From JAAYAN01 sp964437215 (GTDB lineage: Bacteria > Bacteroidota > Ignavibacteria > Ignavibacteriales > Melioribacteraceae): 29,094 nucleotides of DNA. Under the pieces are notes generated by a model. The model made no database searches. It saw only the letters and a program-made list of their open reading frames with translations, and was not told where the DNA came from. A program made the position numbers and the translations under genes. The stretch spans positions 1 to 29,094 of the forward strand of contig CAYTFZ010000024.1 in the NCBI GenBank assembly GCA_964437215.1. Reading direction: 5' to 3'. Below are positions 23,815 to 29,094 of this stretch, one piece after another; positions within the stretch are counted from its first letter, which is position 1, and every line of letters starts with the position of its first letter.

Positions 23815-25143
23815 TTGAAAAAGAAAGTACATTTTCATACTCTCGGTTGTAAACTTAATTATTCCGAAACTTCCAGTATCGGCAAACAATTTTTAAGCAA
23901 CGGATTTAATATTTCGGACGAAAACGATCCGGCTGACGTTTATGTTATTAATACATGCTCGGTAACCGAAAGCGCCGAACGAGAATGCCGGCAGATTGTA
24001 AGAAGATTTTTACGAGTAAATCCCGAAGCTTTTATTATTGTTACGGGATGCTATGCTCAATTGCGTCCGCAGGAATTATCGGGCATTGAAGGCGTTGATG
24101 CTGTTATTGGCAGCAGTGAAAAGTCCCGGATCTTCGATCTTATCGATTCATTTAAGAAAAACGAACATTCGTGTACATTTCATACTGCAACAAGAGATAT
24201 AAAAGATTTTTCTTTTGCTTCTTCGTCCGAAGCAGACGGACGCACCCGTGCTTTTTTTAAAATACAGGACGGATGTGATTATCCCTGCACATACTGCACA
24301 ATACCAAAGGCCCGGGGTAAAAGCCGCAGCCCAAAATCTCTGCTAGTTTTAGAAAAATTTAAAAAGCTTCTAGATGAAGGTTACAAGGAAATAATTTTAA
24401 CAGGCGTAAATGTTGGAGAATTCGGCAAAGATAACGGAGAGAATCTTTACGGACTGCTACGTGAGATGGTTAAAGTTGAAGGAGATTTCCGGATACGAAT
24501 CAGTTCAATCGAGCCTAATCTTTTAACTGATGAAATTATAAACTTTGTTAAGAATGAAGAAAAAATGTGCAGACATTTTCATATTCCTCTTCAAAGCGGA
24601 AGTTCAGAAATATTACGTTTAATGAAACGAAGATACAATGTTCAGCTTTATGGAAATCTTGTTTCTAAAATTCTTCAGGAAATTCCCGATGCAGGAATAG
24701 GTGTTGACGTTATTACAGGTTTTCCGGGGGAAACGGAAAAGCTATTTAATGAAACATATAATTTTATTGAAGGTCTTCCGGTCTCGTATCTTCACGTATT
24801 TACTTATAGCGAAAGACCTGATACTCCAGCAATAAATTATGAAGGCGCGGTTGGAATACCGGAGCGGAAAAAGCGCAATAAAATGCTTAGAGCATTAAGC
24901 GAAGAAAAACACCGGCTGTTTTGCGAAACAATGAAAGGGAAAGAATTGGAAGCCCTTTTCGAAAATGATGAAAATAATGGTTATATAAAAGGATTTACCT
25001 CAAATTATATTCGTATTTTTCATAAATTTAATACAAGTCTTTGTAATAAATTCAGTAAAATACAATTCACGAATAAATTTCCGGAGAATTGCAGAGTAAT
25101 TGAAACAAGAAATGAATTTGCCGAAAGAAATATTATTGTTTAA
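23815..25143 (+). CDS. mtaB: tRNA t6A37 methylthiotransferase MtaB
   Basis: 442 residues. It has the N-terminal UPF0004 domain with cluster ligands C12, C48 and C79 (HTLGCKLNYSET, INTCSVT, TGCYAQ), and a radical SAM domain with C154-x3-C158-x2-C161 in DGCDYPCTYCTIP. A C-terminal segment (about 375-440) resembles a degenerate TRAM domain. The K-L-N after the first Cys and the overall layout favour MtaB, which converts t6A to ms2t6A at tRNA position 37, over MiaB or RimO. The start is a TTG at 23815 (MKKKVHFHTL) with CGGAAA about 5 nt upstream, only 10 nt after the rpsA terminator's U tract. The paralogue choice is less certain than the family. Confidence 0.9.
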   Translation: MKKKVHFHTLGCKLNYSETSSIGKQFLSNGFNISDENDPADVYVINTCSVTESAERECRQIVRRFLRVNPEAFIIVTGCYAQLRPQELSGIEGVDAVIGSSEKSRIFDLIDSFKKNEHSCTFHTATRDIKDFSFASSSEADGRTRAFFKIQDGCDYPCTYCTIPKARGKSRSPKSLLVLEKFKKLLDEGYKEIILTGVNVGEFGKDNGENLYGLLREMVKVEGDFRIRISSIEPNLLTDEIINFVKNEEKMCRHFHIPLQSGSSEILRLMKRRYNVQLYGNLVSKILQEIPDAGIGVDVITGFPGETEKLFNETYNFIEGLPVSYLHVFTYSERPDTPAINYEGAVGIPERKKRNKMLRALSEEKHRLFCETMKGKELEALFENDENNGYIKGFTSNYIRIFHKFNTSLCNKFSKIQFTNKFPENCRVIETRNEFAERNIIV

Positions 25144-25160
25144 CTAGATAAAGAATAAAT

Positions 25161-25889
25161 ATGAAAAAAATAATATTAGTGTTCGTTTTATCAATATTTA
25201 TAACAGCGCAGGAAAATCAAACTCTTTCGCTTATTGATCTTAAATCGCAAATAAAAATAAATACGGATTTGCTGGAAAGTCCTGAAAATGAAGAAGATCA
25301 GGTAATTAAGAAAAAAAGTGTTCCTATGGCAATTTTATACTCATTTCTCTTACCTGGAATGGGAGAACTATATGCTGGTTCATACAACTCTGGCAAATAC
25401 TTTACAATAGCCGAAGGAGCATTGTGGGTAACCTATGCCGGCGTAAGTTATTATTCCAGCTGGCAGAAAGATAATTATAAAGCTTTTGCAGTAAACAAAG
25501 GCGGAGTAGTGCTGGAAGGAAAAGATGAGGATTATTTTGCAAATATAGGAAATTACACAAGCGTATATAGTTTTAATAAGGAAAAATTGCTTTCCCGTGA
25601 TTATGAAAGCGCTTATAACGAAGTAAATGATTATTGGTCTTGGAGCGACGACAATTTAAGAAAAGAATACAGAAGTATGTGGCGTTCCAGCGAACAGGCT
25701 AAAAATAACCTGAGGTTTGTTGTAGGTGCAATGATAATTAACCGTGTAATAAGCGCAATTAATGCGGCTAGGATAGTCGCTTCCCGGAATAAAGAGATTG
25801 AGCAGATGTCTTGGAATATTTCAGTCGGCACTGTTGAATGTCCGGACAATTCAAAAGGATTGTCGTTAAATTTTGTGCAGACTTTTTAA
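25161..25889 (+). CDS. Secreted or membrane protein, DUF5683-like, function unknown
   Basis: 242 residues. A short signal-like hydrophobic stretch (KKIILVFVLSIFITAQ) is followed by an acidic linker. A hydrophobic block around residues 54-75 contains SFLLPGMGELYAG, resembling the PGxGQxY motif of DUF5683 proteins in Bacteroidetes, and two further hydrophobic segments follow (about 83-100 and 184-206). The middle (about 105-175) is polar and rich in Tyr and Trp. No catalytic motif is visible. It starts 17 nt after mtaB and ends 8 nt before truA, so it is probably co-transcribed, but these neighbours say nothing about its role. I do not know its function; the DUF5683 link is suggestive. Confidence 0.6.
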   Translation: MKKIILVFVLSIFITAQENQTLSLIDLKSQIKINTDLLESPENEEDQVIKKKSVPMAILYSFLLPGMGELYAGSYNSGKYFTIAEGALWVTYAGVSYYSSWQKDNYKAFAVNKGGVVLEGKDEDYFANIGNYTSVYSFNKEKLLSRDYESAYNEVNDYWSWSDDNLRKEYRSMWRSSEQAKNNLRFVVGAMIINRVISAINAARIVASRNKEIEQMSWNISVGTVECPDNSKGLSLNFVQTF

Positions 25890-25897
25890 TTAGATTT

Positions 25898-26635
25898 GTG
25901 GCAAACTATAAAATAATTATCCAGTACGACGGAACTGATTATTCAGGCTGGCAGATTCAGAAAAATGCAGTTACTGTGCAGCAGATTCTCACTGAAAAAA
26001 TCAGTCTGATTTTACGCAAAAAGGATTTAACCATTACGGGGTCGGGCAGAACAGATGCAGGAGTTCATTCTTTAGGACAGACAGCTAATTTTAAGACTGA
26101 CATTATAAAAGATATCGGCAAATTTATGCATTCGTTAAACTCAATTCTTCCGAAAGATATTTCTGTCAATTCTTTGGAAGAAGTACCCGAAGAATTTAAT
26201 GCAAGATTCTCGGCAAAAAAAAGAAGTTATTTTTACATCTTAAATTTTACGAAATCGCCTTTTTACGAAAAGTACACTTGGTACGATTCGAGATTTGAAA
26301 ATATTGATATTGAAAAACTAAACCGTGCGGCAAAAATATTGAAAGGAAATAACGATTTTACTTCGTTTTCGCGGAAAGATGAAGAAAAAATGAATAAAAA
26401 CTGTGAAATATTCGAAGCCTCGTGGCGAAAAAAGGGAAACTTGGTTTTGTTTTACATTGAAGCAAACCGGTTTTTACGCGGAATGGTAAGAGCAATAACA
26501 GGAACAATGCTGAAAGCTGTTAATCAAGATGAACCTGGAAAATATATAAAAAACATACTTGAAGCTGCCGACCGCAGTTCAGCTGATGAATCTGTTCCGG
26601 CAAAAGGACTTTTTTTATATAAAGTTAAATATTGA
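25898..26635 (+). CDS. truA: tRNA pseudouridine synthase A (positions 38-40)
   Basis: 245 residues. The N-terminal block IIIQYDGTDYSGWQIQ and the catalytic Asp53 in GSGRTDAGVHSLGQ identify TruA; later blocks are FNARFSAKKRSYFYI, DFTSFSRKDEE and RFLRGMVRAITGTML. It makes pseudouridine in the tRNA anticodon stem. The start is a GTG at 25898; an upstream in-frame reading would overlap the previous gene and add non-family residues. The gene lies 8 nt after the hypothetical protein and is slightly short for the family (E. coli 270). Confidence 0.95.
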   Translation: MANYKIIIQYDGTDYSGWQIQKNAVTVQQILTEKISLILRKKDLTITGSGRTDAGVHSLGQTANFKTDIIKDIGKFMHSLNSILPKDISVNSLEEVPEEFNARFSAKKRSYFYILNFTKSPFYEKYTWYDSRFENIDIEKLNRAAKILKGNNDFTSFSRKDEEKMNKNCEIFEASWRKKGNLVLFYIEANRFLRGMVRAITGTMLKAVNQDEPGKYIKNILEAADRSSADESVPAKGLFLYKVKY

Positions 26636-26698
26636 TAAGTCATTCCTTTTATAAAAATTTCTAAAACGATATATTTCTTTGTAAAAAAAAATCGAATA

Positions 26699-27298
26699 AT
26701 GAGAATAAAGATTATGAAGTTTACCAAGCTGTTGCCTCTTTTGCTGCTGATATTAAGTTTTACAAATGCCCAGCCATTTAAACTTGGCGAGGCAAAAGGG
26801 TTGTTTTTAAGCTTTGAAACGGGTCCGCGATTTCCTGTGGGTGTATTTTCGGAAACACATAATACGGGAATAGGCGGTAACCTTACACTTTCGTATACTG
26901 ATACTGGAGTTCTGCCGTTTTTTATTTACTTGCGAACCGGATTTCAGAATAATCCGGCTGAACAAAACTTTTTATCAAAATCCGGACTTTCTTCAATCTC
27001 AACAAATATAATTACTATTAATCCGGGAGTAAGGTATTATTTCCCGCCAGTTCTTGATATGGGAATAATTCTTATGCCGATAATTGAAGGGGGTTTCACA
27101 TACAAATATTCGGCAACTCAATTTTGTTACGGAGCAGGCAACAGCAATACAGAAAAAAAATCGGGTTACGGATTTCACGCTGGAGCGGGTTTTTCGGCAT
27201 TTCTGATGGAAGTGCTTGTAAATTACCAGTATGTTAAAGATTTTCAGACAATATCAGTTGATATTGGTGTAAGAATACCTTTGTACGCAAAAATTTAA
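26699..27298 (+). CDS. Small outer-membrane beta-barrel-like protein, function unknown
   Basis: 199 residues. A signal peptide (LLPLLLLILSFTNA, cleavage likely before Gln-Pro) is followed by alternating polar/apolar strands with Gly-aromatic turns (GLFLSFETGPRFPVGVF, LPFFIYLRTGF, GVRYYFPP, HAGAGFSAF, VSVD-like ending in IRVPLY-type Gly-Val-Arg). This resembles the eight- to ten-strand OmpW/OprF-type barrels but no specific family is certain. There are two ATG choices, 26699 and 26714; the first is used, and the signal peptide fits either. The 63-nt gap after truA has a poor promoter-like sequence (TATATTTC at 26670). Its partner enoyl-CoA hydratase starts 8 nt after its stop. Confidence 0.6.
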   Translation: MRIKIMKFTKLLPLLLLILSFTNAQPFKLGEAKGLFLSFETGPRFPVGVFSETHNTGIGGNLTLSYTDTGVLPFFIYLRTGFQNNPAEQNFLSKSGLSSISTNIITINPGVRYYFPPVLDMGIILMPIIEGGFTYKYSATQFCYGAGNSNTEKKSGYGFHAGAGFSAFLMEVLVNYQYVKDFQTISVDIGVRIPLYAKI

Positions 27299-27306
27299 AG
27301 GCGGTT

Positions 27307-28089
27307 ATGGACTACACATCTATTGTATACGAAAAAAAAGAACACGTAGCATTTGTTATTTTAAACAGACCCGAAAAATTAAATGCTTTAAACAATCATT
27401 TGCTTAACGAATTAAGTGATGTATTTACTGTTATTGCCCACGATGACGAAATATATGCTGCAATAATAACCGGAAAAGATGAAAAATCGTTTGCTGCAGG
27501 AGCCGATATTAATGAATTAAACCAGCTGAATGTACTTTCGGGTAAAAAATTTACAGAATTAGGACAAACAGTATTTAATCAGATTGAAAATCTCGGCAAG
27601 CCCGTTATTGCAGCAATAAACGGATATGCTTTAGGCGGAGGATGCGAACTTGCGCTTGCCTGCCATATCCGGGTAGCCTCAGAAAATGCTGTTTTGGGGC
27701 AGCCGGAAATAAATTTAGGCACAATCCCATCCTACGGGGGCACTCAGCGATTGCCGAAGCTTATTAATTGCGGAAGGGCTCTTGAGTATATTCTTACAGG
27801 TGATTGTATTCCGGCAAAAGAAGCTTACAGAATAGGGTTGGTTAATAAATTATGCAAGCCCGAAGAAGTTTTGCAGGAAGCAGAAAAAATTGCGCATAAA
27901 ATAGTATCTAAAGGTCAGGTGGCAGTAAAAATGAGTATGAAAGCAGTTCTATCAGGTTTTAATCTTCCTGCAAAAGAAGGACAGCATGTAGAAGCAAGTT
28001 TATTTGCGGTTTGCTGCGGAACAGAAGATTTTAGAGAAGCGACATCTGCCTTTTTGGAAAAGCGACAGCCTGTTTTTAAGAATAAATAA
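27307..28089 (+). CDS. Enoyl-CoA hydratase/isomerase family protein
   Basis: 260 residues, the crotonase-fold size. The oxyanion-hole regions are present as FAAGADINEL (about 62-71) and GYALGGGCELALAC (106-119). The two catalytic glutamates of true hydratases, equivalent to Glu144 and Glu164 of the rat enzyme, are Glu114 (GGGCELA) and Glu134 (GQPEINLG). It probably hydrates short-chain 2-enoyl-CoA in fatty acid beta-oxidation or related acyl-CoA metabolism. Exact chain-length preference is not readable. AAAGG precedes the ATG. It follows the barrel-like protein by 8 nt and precedes the final membrane protein by 17 nt. Confidence 0.93.
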   Translation: MDYTSIVYEKKEHVAFVILNRPEKLNALNNHLLNELSDVFTVIAHDDEIYAAIITGKDEKSFAAGADINELNQLNVLSGKKFTELGQTVFNQIENLGKPVIAAINGYALGGGCELALACHIRVASENAVLGQPEINLGTIPSYGGTQRLPKLINCGRALEYILTGDCIPAKEAYRIGLVNKLCKPEEVLQEAEKIAHKIVSKGQVAVKMSMKAVLSGFNLPAKEGQHVEASLFAVCCGTEDFREATSAFLEKRQPVFKNK

Positions 28090-28106
28090 GACAATAAAAA
28101 AAACAG

Positions 28107-29094
28107 ATGAAAAAGAAACTTAAATTCATAAATATTTTACTTGTAATATCCTTTTCACTGATTTTTATAAACATCCTGACTGATGTTTTTCTGCCAAAAA
28201 AGAAAAGTCTGGACAATCCGGTAAGCGAAAAAGAAGCTGAAAAAATGTTTCTTTCGGTGATGAACGATTATGGAATAAAACCCGAGTGGATACAGAAAAA
28301 ACCGAAAGAAAAAAAATCGCCCGACAGTATAATGTCTGTTACCATACCAAAATCTATTCCCACAACAGAAATTATTTCGGACATAAAACAGAAGTTTAGC
28401 GGAAAGAATGCTGAGATTATATCATACGAAATAAAGATTGACGGAGATGCCAGAGTTTCCATTTTTTCGGGTAAATTGCTTAAATTTGAAGCCGAAATGC
28501 AACTTCAGGATTCATTAAACAGGGGCAGAAATTCCATTGCGCTTATTCTTGAAGGTTTAAATGAAATATCCGGTGAAAACCTGATTGAAGTTCTTAAAAG
28601 CTCCGTTACAAGCACAATTCTTCTGGATGTTAACGAAAATAATCTTGCAAGCGTAAAAACAATTAAAACTTTCGGTAAACATTATGCAGTTGTTATAAAC
28701 GATGATATTGAAGGCGATAAATATCTTTTGGATGCTGAATTTACAAAGCAGCGCCTTACAGAGGCAATAAAGTCAATATTTACCGACTTCGGAGATGCCT
28801 CGCTTTTTTTTATTGACGAAAATTGCAATGTTTATAAATCCGGAATTTACGAGCATGTTAAAAAAGAGTTCGAAAAACGAAATATTGCTTTGCACAAGAT
28901 CGGAGATCTTATAAATCTTAAGGATAAAGAAAAAGAAGATATAAACTCGCTTTTCAATTTTTATTGCAACAACGAAAATTATAAAAACGGTTTCCCGGCA
29001 TTAATCTCCTACGAAGATTTTATGAATCTTCAACCATCGATAATTAAATACAAGAAAAAAGGGAACGAATTTATTTACGCTTCAAGAATTTTGG
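28107..29094 (+). CDS. Membrane-anchored protein, possible degenerate divergent polysaccharide deacetylase (cut by window end)
   Basis: 329 codons open to the window end without a stop. One N-terminal membrane helix (about 7-29) is followed by a Lys-rich linker, a region like the N-terminal domain of divergent polysaccharide deacetylase (DUF610/YibQ-type) proteins with VTIPKSIPTTEI (78-89), and then IALILEGLN (144-152), where those proteins carry an I-D-D-L-G block. Later GDASLFFIDE (229-238) resembles their G-L-F-F-x-D-S strand. The Asp-Asp pair is replaced by Glu-Gly, so if the match is right the protein may be catalytically dead. Identity is low and the C-terminus is missing; an unrelated protein remains possible. 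No Shine-Dalgarno is obvious before the ATG. Confidence 0.4.
   Translation, partial: MKKKLKFINILLVISFSLIFINILTDVFLPKKKSLDNPVSEKEAEKMFLSVMNDYGIKPEWIQKKPKEKKSPDSIMSVTIPKSIPTTEIISDIKQKFSGKNAEIISYEIKIDGDARVSIFSGKLLKFEAEMQLQDSLNRGRNSIALILEGLNEISGENLIEVLKSSVTSTILLDVNENNLASVKTIKTFGKHYAVVINDDIEGDKYLLDAEFTKQRLTEAIKSIFTDFGDASLFFIDENCNVYKSGIYEHVKKEFEKRNIALHKIGDLINLKDKEKEDINSLFNFYCNNENYKNGFPALISYEDFMNLQPSIIKYKKKGNEFIYASRIL

Noticed and set aside
1..29094. tRNA, rRNA, SRP RNA, CRISPR array, insertion sequence, phage or defence genes.
   Set aside because: Gaps between genes are too short or lack the needed structure, and no gene shows such family motifs.

Overview
The window is an AT-rich, densely coded stretch of bacterial chromosome. 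It holds almost entirely core genes, with no mobile element, CRISPR array, rRNA or tRNA that I can see and no gene-free stretch over about 135 bases. Four things point to the Bacteroidetes/Chlorobi (FCB) group, most likely an Ignavibacteria-type organism. There is a PorV/PorQ-type outer-membrane protein of the type IX secretion family. There is a GWxTD-domain protein. The F-type ATP synthase cluster runs a-c-b-delta-alpha-gamma without the beta and epsilon genes. Many genes start without a clear Shine-Dalgarno and from promoters resembling the Bacteroidetes TTTG / TAnnTTTG type. The taxonomic call is inference; no 16S is present.

Layout. 1-1116: the tail of an unknown gene, then a porV-like gene closed by a strong terminator. 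1144-14810: a very long co-directional run with no internal terminator that I can find. It starts at a good promoter and passes through envelope genes (GWxTD lipid-linked cluster protein, LpxL-type acyltransferase, family 9 glycosyltransferase, M23 peptidase, bactofilin). It continues through the ATP synthase genes (atpZ, atpI-like, atpB, E, F, H, A, G), ffh, and the translation cluster rpsP-khpA-rimM-trmD-rplS, which ends in a clear terminator. Secondary promoters inside this run are likely (a weak candidate sits before ffh).

14819-20277: a small gene distantly resembling the MqnA/MqnD menaquinone-pathway fold runs convergently into a minus-strand operon lon-msrC-dnaX. In that operon lon and the free methionine-R-sulfoxide reductase overlap by 4 nt. 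The dnaX reading frame has an A10 tract just after the clamp-loader core, followed by immediate stops in both other frames, which would give a tau/gamma pair if slippage occurs. 20332-23805: an inositol-monophosphatase-family gene, cmk and rpsA, the last with a terminator. 23815-29094: mtaB, a signal-peptide protein with a PGMGELY membrane motif, truA, a small outer-membrane beta-barrel-like protein, an enoyl-CoA hydratase, and a membrane-anchored protein cut by the window end that looks like a degenerate divergent polysaccharide deacetylase.

Together the genes cover envelope building, energy coupling, protein targeting, ribosome assembly, tRNA modification, replication and protein quality control. 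I do not see a clear-cut new defence or biosynthetic system. The most testable novelties are the dnaX slippery tract, the Lon/methionine-sulfoxide-reductase coupling, the MqnA-like protein, the degenerate deacetylase and the rpsA terminator that overlaps a possible mtaB promoter.
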